DNA of 64,000 bases, from NCBI RefSeq assembly GCF_014635345.1, contig NZ_BMCU01000002.1, positions 186,001-250,000 of the forward strand. Direction: 5' to 3'. The notes beneath the pieces are model-generated. The model ran no database searches. It was not told the origin of the DNA and saw nothing but the letters and a program-made list of their open reading frames with translations. Below are positions 45,289 through 54,138 of the stretch, piece after piece. The translations under genes and the position numbers were made by a program. Every line of letters starts with the position of its first letter. The stretch's first letter is position 1. This DNA is from Rhodococcoides trifolii. Its GTDB lineage: Bacteria > Actinomycetota > Actinomycetes > Mycobacteriales > Mycobacteriaceae.

Positions 45289-47658
45289 TCAGGACAGGTG
45301 CTCGGGCTCGGTCTGCGACTTGTGTCCCTCGTCCGACCCGACGCGGTCCTGACCACCCTGAGACGTCGTCGAGGATCCGGCCTTCGCAGGGCTCAACGAC
45401 ACGATGATCGACTTGGACGTCGGGCAATTGCTGTCCGTCGCACTGGAATCGAGCGGCACCAGCGGATTGGTCTCCGGGTAGTACGCCGCCGCGGAACCCT
45501 TCGGTGTCTTGTACTCGACGATTCGGAAGTTCTCCGCCACGCGGACGACGTCGTCGTCGTCCCACTTGGTGGTGATGTCGACGAAGTCGCCGTCGCGAAA
45601 GCCCAGTTCGGCGACGTCGTCGCGGTTGACGAAGATGACTCGCCGTCCGCCCTCGATCCCGCGGTACCGATCGCTCAAACCGTAGATCGTGGTGTTGAAC
45701 TGATCGTGGCTCCGGAAGGTCTGCAGAAGCAGATGTTTCGGCGGCACCTGCAGGGCATCGATGGGTGAGACGAAGAATTCGCCCAGGCCCGACGTGGTCG
45801 GGAATGTGCGCGAGTCGCGCGGCGGGTGCGGGAGAATGAATCCCCCCGGACGACGGACGTTGACCTCGTAGCCTTCACAGCCCGGCACGACGCGTGAGAT
45901 GTGCTCGCGGATGGTGCGGTAGTCGTCGCGGAACGACTTCCATTCGATCCCGTATCGGTCGCCGATGGTGGCTTCCGCGATGCGGGTGAGGATGTCGACC
46001 TCGGATTTGACGTGAGCGCTGGGCGGATCGAGCGGGCCGCGCGAGGAATGCACGGAACACGTCGAATCCTCCACGGAGATCCACTGCGGACCGCCGGCTT
46101 GGATGTCCTTCTCCGTGCGGCCCTTCGTCGGAAGTATCAGTGCCACGTCACCGGTCACGAGATGCGAGCGGTTGATCTTGGTCGAGATGTGCACTGTCAT
46201 CTTCGTGTTGCGCATGGCGTCGAACGTGATGTTCGTGTCCGGCGCGGCCTGGGCGAAGTTGCCACCCAGTCCGAGGAAGAAGTGCACCTTGCCGTCACGC
46301 ATCGCGCGGATGGAGTCGATCGTGTCGAGACCGTTCTCGCGGGGCGGGTCGAAGCCGAATTCCTTCTCCAGTGCGTCGAGGAAGTGCTTCGGTGCACGCT
46401 CCCAGATGCCCATGGTGCGGTCACCCTGCACGTTCGAGTGTCCGCGGACGGGGAACAGGCCCGCATTGGGCTTACCGATGTTGCCCTGGGCGAACGCGAG
46501 GTTGGTGATCTCCTTGATGGTGTTCACCGCGTTCTGATGCTGGGTGATGCCCATTGCCCAGCAGAACACCGTTCCTTTGGACTCGCGCAGCATCTGCGTG
46601 GCCTCGGTGATCTGCGCCCGCGTCAGGCCGGTGACGGTCTCGACCTCGGCCCAGTCGACCTCGGAGACGTGCTGCTTCCACAGGTGAAAGTTGTTGGTGT
46701 ACTTGTCGATGAATTCGTGATCGAGTGCGTCCCACTCGACCAGGAGTTTGCCCATGGCCTGGAACAGAGCCAAATCGCCGTTGATGCGGATCGGAAGGTG
46801 CAGATCCTCGAGATCCGTTCCGGGTCCGACCATTCCGCGAGGTGTCTGCGGGTTCTTGAAGTTGATCAGCCCGGCTTCGCGCAACGGGTTGATCGCAATG
46901 ATCTTCGCGCCGTTCTGTTTCGCCTTCTCGAGCGCGGACAACATGCGCGGGTGGTTAGTGCCGGGGTTCTGACCGGCGAGGATGATCAGGTCGGCGCCGT
47001 AGACATCGTCCAACGTGACGCTCGCCTTACCGATACCGATGGCCTCCTGCAGCGCGAACGAGGTGGACTCGTGACACATGTTGGAACAGTCGGGAAGGTT
47101 GTTCGTGCCGTACGCACGGACGAAGAGTTGGTAGACGAACGCGGACTCGTTGGATGCACGACCCGAGGTGTAGAACGTGGCCTCGTCGGGGGTGAGCGAC
47201 TTCAACTGGTCGCCGATCAGCGTGAAGGCCTCGTCCCAGTCGATGGCCTCGTAGTGGGTTCCGCCCGACCGTTTGACCATCGGATGCGTGATGCGTCCCT
47301 GCTGACCGAGCCAGTGTTCGCTGTGGGAATCGAGGTCCGCGATGGAATGCTGCGCGAAGAACTCGGGAGTTGCGCGCCTCTTCGTCGCTTCCTCGGCCAC
47401 GGCCTTGGCGCCGTTCTCGCAGAATTCGGCTGCGTGGCGGTGACCGGGGTCCGGGTCGGGCCACGCGCAGCTCATGCAGTCGAAGCCCTCTGCCTGATTG
47501 AGCTTCAGCAGGCTCTTGGCCGTGCGCGTCGGGCCCATTCGCTCGAGTGACCGCTTCATCGAGACCGCGACGGCCGTGATTCCCGCGGCGTGCGTCTTCG
47601 GCTTCTCGATGGACAGGTCGGCCTCGTCGTAATCCTGCGAGTCGTGCGTCGTCGTCAT
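45289..47658 (-). CDS. FdhF/YdeP-family molybdopterin oxidoreductase
   Basis: A 789-residue molybdopterin-dependent oxidoreductase of the FdhF/YdeP branch. A reduced N-terminal cluster region has only Cys61 and Cys64 (CMSCAWPDPD) instead of the four cysteines of true formate dehydrogenases. Molybdopterin blocks are SGRASNESAFVYQLFVRAYGTNN, GQNPGTNHPRM, INPLREAG, RGHSNVQGDRTMG and the C-terminal aspartate-decarboxylase-like domain (GDFVDITTKW). No Tat signal, so it is cytosolic. YdeP-type members are linked to acid or stress responses, and the substrate is unknown. The ATG has GGAG 2 nt before ACATG. Confidence 0.9.
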   Translation of the reverse strand: MTTTHDSQDYDEADLSIEKPKTHAAGITAVAVSMKRSLERMGPTRTAKSLLKLNQAEGFDCMSCAWPDPDPGHRHAAEFCENGAKAVAEEATKRRATPEFFAQHSIADLDSHSEHWLGQQGRITHPMVKRSGGTHYEAIDWDEAFTLIGDQLKSLTPDEATFYTSGRASNESAFVYQLFVRAYGTNNLPDCSNMCHESTSFALQEAIGIGKASVTLDDVYGADLIILAGQNPGTNHPRMLSALEKAKQNGAKIIAINPLREAGLINFKNPQTPRGMVGPGTDLEDLHLPIRINGDLALFQAMGKLLVEWDALDHEFIDKYTNNFHLWKQHVSEVDWAEVETVTGLTRAQITEATQMLRESKGTVFCWAMGITQHQNAVNTIKEITNLAFAQGNIGKPNAGLFPVRGHSNVQGDRTMGIWERAPKHFLDALEKEFGFDPPRENGLDTIDSIRAMRDGKVHFFLGLGGNFAQAAPDTNITFDAMRNTKMTVHISTKINRSHLVTGDVALILPTKGRTEKDIQAGGPQWISVEDSTCSVHSSRGPLDPPSAHVKSEVDILTRIAEATIGDRYGIEWKSFRDDYRTIREHISRVVPGCEGYEVNVRRPGGFILPHPPRDSRTFPTTSGLGEFFVSPIDALQVPPKHLLLQTFRSHDQFNTTIYGLSDRYRGIEGGRRVIFVNRDDVAELGFRDGDFVDITTKWDDDDVVRVAENFRIVEYKTPKGSAAAYYPETNPLVPLDSSATDSNCPTSKSIIVSLSPAKAGSSTTSQGGQDRVGSDEGHKSQTEPEHLS

Positions 47659-47748
47659 GTCTCCAGTGTGCCCCGCGGTGGCCGAGTCGAACCCGACCGT
47701 TCTCGATTTCCAGGGGCACGAATTGCGGGTATGCACTGCTGACGCGAC

Positions 47749-48324
47749 TCAGATCGGGTGGTCGACGGACCCGTCTCGGGTTGCGCTCTGCAGCAGCGCG
47801 ACGACGGCGTCGGTGATGTCGACGGGGACCGCGCCCGTCGCCAATCGCCGCAGTTGGATGCCGGTCACGGTTGCCACCATCGTGGGGGCCAGCCGGTGCG
47901 GGTCCGCTGCTCCGAGCCCGTTGAGGATCGTCACGGCCAGACGGTCGTAGGCGGCGAAACATTCCGCTGCGGCGGAGCGCAATTCGGGATCTCGGCCGGC
48001 GTGGATGTACATCTCGAACGAGGCCAGTTGGTAGGTGGTCCCGGACAGATCCAGTGCGATCTGCTCGGTCATCGCCGCGGCCCCGGCCAGGTCCAGGTCC
48101 GCATCCCGGTATCGCTCGGCGAGTTCCACCAGTCGCGAGGTTTCGGCGTCGACGAACCCCAGCAACGCCGCCCGAAGCAGATCGGTCTGGGTTGCGAAAT
48201 GGTAGGTGACCGAGCCCAGCGCGACGCCGGCCTCGGCAGCGATGCGCCGGTTGCTGACCGCGGCGACGCCGTCGCGGCCGACGATGTCGAGGGTCGCCGC
48301 AAGAATGCGATCGCGGACGCTCAC
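47749..48324 (-). CDS. TetR-family transcriptional regulator
   Basis: A 191-residue regulator with an N-terminal helix-turn-helix (RILAATLDIVGRDGVAAVSNRRIAAEAGVALGSVTYHF) and a ligand-binding helical domain with a TetR C-terminal type fold. The GTG at 48324 overlaps the amidase stop (GTGA) and has GGAG 8 nt upstream, whereas the ATG at 48330 would be too close to it. It is co-translated with the amidase and probably represses the operon through the 20-bp palindrome in the amidase promoter. Confidence 0.88.
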   Translation of the reverse strand: MSVRDRILAATLDIVGRDGVAAVSNRRIAAEAGVALGSVTYHFATQTDLLRAALLGFVDAETSRLVELAERYRDADLDLAGAAAMTEQIALDLSGTTYQLASFEMYIHAGRDPELRSAAAECFAAYDRLAVTILNGLGAADPHRLAPTMVATVTGIQLRRLATGAVPVDITDAVVALLQSATRDGSVDHPI

Positions 48325-49721
48325 CACCATTTCTCCGGTCGGATCACGTCCCAGCGCAGAATTGACTCGAGTTGGGCGGCAACGGAAACGAGAAGCCGCT
48401 CGGAACTGTCCGGCCCCATCAATTGCACGCCCACCGGCAGCCGGTCTCCGGTGAAGCCGGCCGGGATGTTGACGCTGGGCCACCCGAGGACGTTCCACGG
48501 CCAGGTGTACGGGCAGGCGCTGGTGACGACGCGATCGGTGGCCGAGTTCGACAGACCGTCGATGGCGTCGAGTGGCAGAGGAGACGATGCGGTGGTGGGT
48601 GCGAGCACGATGTCGTAGGCATCGAAGATCCGACCGATCTGCTTCTGCGCCAACCGCTCTGCTGCCCGTGCCACGCGGAGAACGCGGCCGCGGGCGAGCT
48701 TGCCGTTCCGCGCGTTGGCGCGGGTTCGCGGGTCGATGACCGTCGTATCGGGCAATCGGTCCACCCAATCGGCGATTCCGGCCATCGATCGAGGCAGAAA
48801 CCCGAGTCCGGCCACGACGCCGTAGTGGGGGTCGTCGACGGACACGCGGTGGCCGAGGCTGCGCAACGCGTCGGCGATGCGGTAGACGCCTGCCCGCACG
48901 TCGGGATCCAGGGTGATGGTGAACGGGGCGTACGCCGATCGCAGCGACAGTGCAATGCGCAGCGACCCGGGGTCACGGCCCACCGCGTCGGACACGGTGG
49001 TGGGGGCGGGCCGGTGGAGGTCGCCGTCGACCGATCCTTGGAGCACGTCCAACAGCAGCGCTGCGTCGGCGACCGTGCGGGCCAGCGGTCCCACGACGGT
49101 GAGGCCGTGAAACGACTCGGGGTCCGGGTAGGAGGAGATGCGACCGCGCTGGGGCTTGATGCCCACGAGGTTGCACCACGCCGCCGGAATCCGGACGGAA
49201 CCGGCTCCGTCGGAGCCGAGCGCGACGGGCACGAGACCGGCCGCGACTGCAGCCGCGCTGCCGCCGGACGACCCACCGGGGGTGTGCTCGCGGCCCCACG
49301 GGTTGCGGGTTTGCCCGAAATGTCCACCGGTGAGCGGCCATTGACCGATCTCCGGCGTCGTCGTCTTACCCACGATCACGGCGCCCGCAGCGCGGAGTCT
49401 GCTGACGACAGCGGAATCGGCCGTCGCGGGACGGAAGAGACCGGGACAGCCGAATTCCGTTGTCTCGCCGATGATGTCCGTGTCGTCCTTGATCGCGACG
49501 GGTACACCGAGCAGGGGAGCGTCGTCGCCGGCGGCACGTCTGCGGTCGGCGTCGGCTGCGTCGGCGAGCGCGGCGTCGCGTCGCACCACTCGGAACGCGT
49601 TGAGGCTGCGTTGACTGTCGTCGATCCGGTCGAGGGTGCGCTGGACGAGGTCGACGGACCGAGTGCCGGCGGCGAGAGCGTCGAGGTGATCGGTCAGTCC
49701 GGACGGGGCAGTGGTGGTCAC
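48321..49721 (-). CDS. Amidase signature family protein
   Basis: A 466-residue amidase with the Ser-cisSer-Lys triad: Lys78 in VAIKDDTD, the cis-Ser in GGSSGGSAAAVA (about 151-152) and Ser175 in GSDGAGSVRIPA. Members hydrolyse aliphatic or aromatic amides; the gene corresponds in position to amiA2 near era-recO in M. tuberculosis. The GTG at 49721 has GGAG 5 nt upstream; the upstream in-frame extension crosses the promoter and palindrome and is rejected. Followed directly by its probable TetR regulator. Confidence 0.9.
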   Translation of the reverse strand: MTTTAPSGLTDHLDALAAGTRSVDLVQRTLDRIDDSQRSLNAFRVVRRDAALADAADADRRRAAGDDAPLLGVPVAIKDDTDIIGETTEFGCPGLFRPATADSAVVSRLRAAGAVIVGKTTTPEIGQWPLTGGHFGQTRNPWGREHTPGGSSGGSAAAVAAGLVPVALGSDGAGSVRIPAAWCNLVGIKPQRGRISSYPDPESFHGLTVVGPLARTVADAALLLDVLQGSVDGDLHRPAPTTVSDAVGRDPGSLRIALSLRSAYAPFTITLDPDVRAGVYRIADALRSLGHRVSVDDPHYGVVAGLGFLPRSMAGIADWVDRLPDTTVIDPRTRANARNGKLARGRVLRVARAAERLAQKQIGRIFDAYDIVLAPTTASSPLPLDAIDGLSNSATDRVVTSACPYTWPWNVLGWPSVNIPAGFTGDRLPVGVQLMGPDSSERLLVSVAAQLESILRWDVIRPEKWW

Positions 49722-49729
49722 CAGGTCTC

Positions 49730-49749
49730 CTGTTCGTTCGAACGAACAG
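49730..49749. promoter_or_regulatory. 20-bp perfect palindrome, probable TetR operator
   Basis: CTGTTCGTTCGAACGAACAG, a perfect palindrome ending 8 nt upstream of the amidase GTG. It overlaps a minus-strand -10-like TACTGT (49746-49751) and abuts the GGAG ribosome site, the expected place for an operator repressing the amidase-tetR operon. Confidence 0.65.
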
Positions 49750-49794
49750 TATCCCGAATGGTCTTCACCGTCCACGCCGGGGAATCATCTGGGC

Positions 49795-50850
49795 ATGAAC
49801 ACAGCACCGTCCGCTCGTGACATCCGGCGTTGGCGCCAGTACCTGGCCGACGAACGTGCCGAAGCGGCTGTGTACCGGGACCTCGCCGGCCGGCGTACTG
49901 GTGAGGAGCGCGACATTCTTCTCGCGCTGGCCGAGGCGGAGGGACGGCACGAGGAGCACTGGCGAAAGCTGCTGGGAGACAACGTCGGCAAGCCGGGGCG
50001 CGGCGGTCTCCAGGCGCGGATGTTACGGGTTCTCGCCCGACGGTTCGGGTCGGTGTTCGTCCTGGCGCTCGCACAACGAGCCGAGACGCGGTCACCGTAC
50101 TCGTCCGACGCCGATGCCACGTCCGCTATGGCCGCCGACGAACAGATCCACGAAGAGGTGGTCCGTGCTCTCGCGGCGCGTGGACGCAGTCGACTGTCGG
50201 GAACGTTTCGCGCGGCAGTGTTCGGAGCGAACGACGGGTTGGTCAGCAACCTCGCGCTGGTCCTCGGTATCAGCGGATCCGGGGCGTCGAATCAGTTCGT
50301 CCTCCTGACCGGACTCGCCGGCCTGCTGGCTGGGGCCCTGTCGATGGGAGCAGGGGAGTACGTCTCGGTACGGTCGCAGCGCGAGTTGCTCGAAGCGTCG
50401 AACCCCGCCGAGTCGGCGCGAGATGCGGTACCGAAACTCGACGTCGACGCGAACGAACTGGGCCTGGTGTACCGCGCCCGCGGAATGTCGGCAGCGGACG
50501 CCGATGCACGAGCAGCAGAAGTCCTCCGGGGCCATACCTTCGGTGACGACGAGACCACGGCGCCCGACGACCACGAATCGGTCGGAACCGGGTTGGGAGC
50601 TGCCGCAGCAAGTTTCAGCTTCTTCGCCTCGGGTGCCATCATCCCCGTCCTGCCTTATCTGTTCGGCCTCGAGGGGTACGTGGCATTGGCCGTCGCCGCG
50701 GTTCTGGTGGGCATCGCGTTGTTGGGAACCGGTGTCGTGGTGGGACTTCTCAGCGGTGGACCGCCGCTGAAGAGAGCGCTTCGGCAGTTGGCGATCGGCT
50801 ACGGCGCTGCCGCGGCGACGTATGTCCTGGGCCTGCTGTTCGGTGCGTAG
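49795..50850 (+). CDS. Ferritin-like/VIT1 fusion iron or manganese transporter
   Basis: A 351-residue erythrin-vacuolar iron transport type protein. The N-terminal 135 residues form a rubrerythrin-like domain with Glu/His ligands (RAEAAVYRDLA, EAEGRHEEHWRKLL, AADEQIHEEVVRAL). The C-terminal part is a VIT1/CCC1 transporter (FRAAVFGANDGLVSNLALVLG, GALSMGAGEYVSVRSQ, and four to five helices ending VLGLLFGA). The ferritin-like part probably captures divalent metal for export or detoxification. The ATG lacks a Shine-Dalgarno. It is divergent from the amidase with 73 nt between. Confidence 0.88.
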   Translation: MNTAPSARDIRRWRQYLADERAEAAVYRDLAGRRTGEERDILLALAEAEGRHEEHWRKLLGDNVGKPGRGGLQARMLRVLARRFGSVFVLALAQRAETRSPYSSDADATSAMAADEQIHEEVVRALAARGRSRLSGTFRAAVFGANDGLVSNLALVLGISGSGASNQFVLLTGLAGLLAGALSMGAGEYVSVRSQRELLEASNPAESARDAVPKLDVDANELGLVYRARGMSAADADARAAEVLRGHTFGDDETTAPDDHESVGTGLGAAAASFSFFASGAIIPVLPYLFGLEGYVALAVAAVLVGIALLGTGVVVGLLSGGPPLKRALRQLAIGYGAAAATYVLGLLFGA

Positions 50851-50853
50851 GGT
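50848..50853 (+). promoter_or_regulatory. Putative -10 element of the SRPBCC gene
   Basis: TAGGGT, overlapping the preceding stop codon and ending 8 nt before the ATG at 50862; no Shine-Dalgarno precedes that ATG. Confidence 0.3.
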
Positions 50854-50861
50854 CGTGGTTC

Positions 50862-51356
50862 ATGAGCCGTTCCAAGACCGTCAGCGACAGTGTCGTCGTC
50901 GCCGCTGATCCCCAGTCCGTGTATGCCGCCGTCTCCGACCCGACGCGCATGGGGGAGTGGAGCCCGGAGAACCGCGGTGCCACCGTGACCGACGCCCGCG
51001 GTGCGGCCTACGTGGGCATGACCTTCGTCGGCCGCAACAAGCGCGGCGGCGCGCAGTGGGTGACCTTGTGCACCGTGACCGCGGCGGATCCGGGCAGCCG
51101 GTTCGCGTTCCGCGTCCACGGCATCGGCGTGAAGAGCCCGCGGCTGAAGGCACGCAACGCGTCCTGGGAGTACCGCTTCGAGCAGGCCGAGGGCGGAACC
51201 CGCGTCACCGAGACGTGGACGGACGACCGTCCGTGGCCGGACTTCGCCGCCACCGTGTTCGACAAGATCGTCACGCGTGGGTCGTTGTTCGCAGACTTTC
51301 AGCGTCGCAACATCGCGACGACGCTGAAGAATCTGAAGGCTGCTTTCCCTGCGTAG
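50862..51356 (+). CDS. SRPBCC (START-like) family protein
   Basis: A 164-residue polyketide cyclase/START-like protein. The pattern is VVVAADPQSVYAAVSDPTRMGEWSPE, then a beta-rich middle (VGRNKRGGAQWVTLCTVTAADPGSRFAFRVHG) and a final helix (NIATTLKNLKAAF). The fold binds hydrophobic ligands; ligand unknown. It ends 15 nt before recO. Confidence 0.85.
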   Translation: MSRSKTVSDSVVVAADPQSVYAAVSDPTRMGEWSPENRGATVTDARGAAYVGMTFVGRNKRGGAQWVTLCTVTAADPGSRFAFRVHGIGVKSPRLKARNASWEYRFEQAEGGTRVTETWTDDRPWPDFAATVFDKIVTRGSLFADFQRRNIATTLKNLKAAFPA

Positions 51357-51359
51357 GTG

Positions 51360-51365
51360 GATACT
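51360..51365 (+). promoter_or_regulatory. Putative -10 element of recO
   Basis: GATACT, ending 6 nt before the ATG at 51372, which has no ribosome binding site. Confidence 0.3.
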
Positions 51366-51371
51366 GGTCTC

Positions 51372-52259
51372 ATGAGGCCGTACCGCGACAACGCTGTGGT
51401 GTTGCGCCAGCACAAGCTGGGCGAGGCCGACCGCATCGTCACCCTGCTCACTCGCCGCACCGGTCTGGTGCGCGCGGTGGCGAAGGGTGTTCGCCGCACC
51501 AAGTCGAAGTTCGGTGCGCGCCTCGAGCCGTTCGCGCACATCGACGTGCAGCTCTATCCGGGCCGCAACCTCGACATCGTGACGCAGGTACAGACCATCG
51601 ACGCGTTCGCCGGGGACATCGTCGCCGACTACGGCCGATACACCACCGCGTGCGCCATCTTGGAAACTGCGGAACGGCTCGCGGGCGAGGAGCACGCACC
51701 GGCGCCGCGCCTGCATCACCTGACGGTCGGCGCGCTGCGTGCGGTGAGCACTCACGTTCATCCGAGCGAGTTGATTCTCGACGCCTACCTGTTGCGTTCG
51801 ATGAATTTTGCCGGGTGGGCGCCGTCGCTCGACGAGTGTGCGAAATGCGCCGCGCCCGGACCGCACCGCGCGTTCCATGTCGCGGCCGGTGGCTCGGTAT
51901 GCATCCACTGCCGCCCACCGGGCGCATCGACACCCGCGCTCGGAGTGCTGGACTTGATGAACGCGCTTCAGGTGGGCGACTGGGACAGCGCAGTCGCGAG
52001 TTCGGAGTCGGTGCGCAGCCAGGCCAGTGGTCTGGTGGCCGCGCACCTGCAGTGGCACCTGGAGCGGAAGCTGCGGACGCTGCCGTTGATCGAGCGCAGT
52101 ACGGATCGGGCGCATCGGACCGGCGGGCAGGCCGGAGGCCGGTCGGAGGGCGGCGGGCAGGCCGGAGGCCGGTCGGAGGGCGAGGTACCCGGTTTGTTGA
52201 CGCGGGACTTGGTGCAGGATGAAGATCGTGATTCGACGACGCGAGCAAGCTCGGCCTGA
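51372..52259 (+). CDS. recO: DNA repair protein RecO with repeat-extended C-terminus
   Basis: RecF-pathway mediator, 295 residues; N-terminal OB fold ([41 protein letters not shown]) and a zinc finger with Cys156, Cys159, Cys177 and Cys180. Similarity to mycobacterial RecO fades after [10 protein letters not shown] (about residue 243). The rest is an unusual tail: two copies of a [10 protein letters not shown] decapeptide (251-270) encoded by perfect 30-nt repeats, then 25 residues whose codons overlap uppS by 41 nt. The ATG at 51372 is favoured over the GTG at 51357 by family similarity. Confidence 0.93.
   Translation: MRPYRDNAVVLRQHKLGEADRIVTLLTRRTGLVRAVAKGVRRTKSKFGARLEPFAHIDVQLYPGRNLDIVTQVQTIDAFAGDIVADYGRYTTACAILETAERLAGEEHAPAPRLHHLTVGALRAVSTHVHPSELILDAYLLRSMNFAGWAPSLDECAKCAAPGPHRAFHVAAGGSVCIHCRPPGASTPALGVLDLMNALQVGDWDSAVASSESVRSQASGLVAAHLQWHLERKLRTLPLIERSTDRAHRTGGQAGGRSEGGGQAGGRSEGEVPGLLTRDLVQDEDRDSTTRASSA
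52122..52181 (+). repeat. 30-bp in-frame repeat, two copies in recO
   Basis: Two tandem 30-nt units, each with the core GGGCAGGCCGGAGGCCGGTC followed by G (core starts 52125 and 52155). The same 21-nt core occurs three more times at 61887-61967. Confidence 0.9.
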
Positions 52260-53022
52260 CAGGGTCGTCCGCCCACCGGACCCGCACCCGTCGGGCGCGA
52301 CTCCGCCGAAGATCGACGCGCAGTTCGTTCCCCGCCACGTCGCGCTGGTCATGGACGGCAACGGGCGTTGGGCCCAGGATCGCGGGCTTCCCCGTACAGC
52401 GGGTCACGAACGTGGCGAAGCGGTACTCATGGACACCGTCTGCGGGTGCATCGACATCGGCGTGACGTGGCTGTCCGCCTACGCGTTCTCGACGGAGAAC
52501 TGGCGACGCAGTCCCGACGAAGTGCGCTTTTTGATGGGGTTCAACCGGGACGTGATCAGGCGCCGACGCGACGAGATGCACGAGATGGGTGTACGCGTCC
52601 GATGGGCCGGACGTCGACCTCGGTTGTGGGCCAGCGTGATCAAGGAACTCGAGGTTGCCGAGGAGCTCACCGAGGACAACACCGTGATGACGCTGACCAT
52701 GTGCGTCAACTACGGCGGACGAGCCGAGATTGCCGACGCCGCGAAGGAAATCGCGCGTCGAGCGGTGGCGGGCGAACTGAACCCGGACAAGATCACCGAG
52801 GCGACGGTCGCGAAGTATCTCGACGAGGCGGACATGCCCGATGTCGACCTGTTCCTCCGGCCGTCCGGCGAGCAGCGGACGTCGAACTTTCTCCTGTGGC
52901 AGTCCGCGTACGCGGAGATGGTGTTTCAGGAGAAGCTGTTCCCCGATTTCGACCGTCGGGACCTGTGGGCGGCGTGCCTCGAGTACGCCCAACGTGATCG
53001 ACGATTCGGTGGTGTGAAATGA
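52219..53022 (+). CDS. uppS: Polyprenyl (decaprenyl) diphosphate synthase
   Basis: A 267-residue cis-prenyltransferase making the long-chain lipid carrier for cell-wall sugars. The catalytic Asp46 is in [10 protein letters not shown]; other blocks are [23 protein letters not shown]-type [22 protein letters not shown] and [24 protein letters not shown]. In mycolata the second cis-prenyltransferase beside recO makes decaprenyl diphosphate (Rv2361c). The ATG at 52219 lies 41 nt inside the recO tail. Its stop overlaps the next gene by 4 nt. Confidence 0.93.
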   Translation: MKIVIRRREQARPDRVVRPPDPHPSGATPPKIDAQFVPRHVALVMDGNGRWAQDRGLPRTAGHERGEAVLMDTVCGCIDIGVTWLSAYAFSTENWRRSPDEVRFLMGFNRDVIRRRRDEMHEMGVRVRWAGRRPRLWASVIKELEVAEELTEDNTVMTLTMCVNYGGRAEIADAAKEIARRAVAGELNPDKITEATVAKYLDEADMPDVDLFLRPSGEQRTSNFLLWQSAYAEMVFQEKLFPDFDRRDLWAACLEYAQRDRRFGGVK

Positions 53023-53426
53023 GCGAGGACGAAGCTGTTGCGGCCCTGCAGGATCGGGCACGGTTGGCGTTGACGAACTTCGCCGACGTCACGGTGAACG
53101 AGGACGGTTCCCTGGGTTTCGGGTACGCAGGAGCTCTGTGCTCCCTGCGGGCCTTGGCTCTCTCGCCCGGTTTGGAGGTGCTCTCGCTGACCGCGGTGTT
53201 GGCGTGGGATCGGCCGATCAAGCCGGCATTGCACAAGAAGGTGGCGGAGCGAAATGCCGAGTCGCAGTTCGGTTCCATTGCGATCACGTCGACAGGGAAA
53301 CTCGGCGACATCGTGATGCGGTACGCGTTCCCTGCGACCGGGTTGGACGACGAACCGCTGATGACGATGCTGGTGCTGGTGCTCTCGGGAGTGGAGAAGG
53401 CGCGGGAGGGGCTACGGCCGTTGTGA
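53019..53426 (+). CDS. Conserved hypothetical protein (possible YbjN/chaperone-like fold)
   Basis: A 135-residue protein coupled to uppS by ATGA. Alternating helices and strands ([71 protein letters not shown]) recall the YbjN/CesT-like fold, but this is weak inference. It occupies the Rv2360c position. No catalytic residues are evident. Confidence 0.7.
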   Translation: MSEDEAVAALQDRARLALTNFADVTVNEDGSLGFGYAGALCSLRALALSPGLEVLSLTAVLAWDRPIKPALHKKVAERNAESQFGSIAITSTGKLGDIVMRYAFPATGLDDEPLMTMLVLVLSGVEKAREGLRPL

Positions 53427-53550
53427 TCGGCCGGTGCGGTAGATCACGACGGCTCGCGATACCACCGTGTGGACATAGGCTCACGTCGAGCCGTGCGCGT
53501 TCGTCTACGTCGTGTGCGGATCGAGGATTGCGATCGGGAAGATCGACAGG

Positions 53551-54075
53551 TCACGCCGACGTCGGTCGCACCGCATCCGACAGCGCCGTCGCCCACTCGG
53601 GTAATACTTCGGGAAGGGCCCAGTCACCGTTCAGCGCAAGCACTTCCGATGGCGGAACCGATGCTCCGGACCCGTCGAGGTACCTGATGGCGACGACGGC
53701 GGATGCGTACTCGCGCCCGTCGACGACGAACGCCTGATCGAAGTAGCCGTTCTTCGTGTCGAACCCGACGAAGGTGGTTCGGACGTCGTACTTGGTGCCG
53801 AAGGTGAGCGACCGCCGGTAGACGATGGTCTGGGCCGCGACCACGGGGTGCCACGTGCGAGCGCGCAACTGTCGCCACAGACCGGTCTTCACGAGGTACG
53901 AGGTGCGCCCCGCGTCGAGCACGGACAGATACCGGCCGTTGTTCATGTGCATCAGGATGTCCAAGTCCGAGGGCATGACGCGGAAGGTCGTCGTGTACGG
54001 CTTCCCGATCGCGGCATTGCCGTGCCGAGTCCCGATCAGTCGTACGAGCCAGCGAAGCGTCATCAGCATGGGCAC
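53551..54075 (-). CDS. Hotdog-fold acyl-CoA thioesterase-like protein
   Basis: A 174-residue 4HBT-type thioesterase. Blocks are TTFRVMPSDLDILMHMNNGRYLSVLDAGR (the helix-bearing active-site segment), VVAAQTIVYRRSLTFGTKYDV and FVVDGREYASAVVAIRYLD. An N-terminal LRWLVRL helix precedes the fold. The GTG at 54075 has GGGGAG 9 nt upstream. Substrate unknown. Divergent from the next gene, possibly sharing a promoter region. Confidence 0.82.
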   Translation of the reverse strand: MPMLMTLRWLVRLIGTRHGNAAIGKPYTTTFRVMPSDLDILMHMNNGRYLSVLDAGRTSYLVKTGLWRQLRARTWHPVVAAQTIVYRRSLTFGTKYDVRTTFVGFDTKNGYFDQAFVVDGREYASAVVAIRYLDGSGASVPPSEVLALNGDWALPEVLPEWATALSDAVRPTSA

Positions 54076-54138
54076 ATGGTCGCACTCCCCGAATTTCGAT
54101 CGGCGGCAGTGTCGGTGCCGTCTGTCATCATCTCGCTC

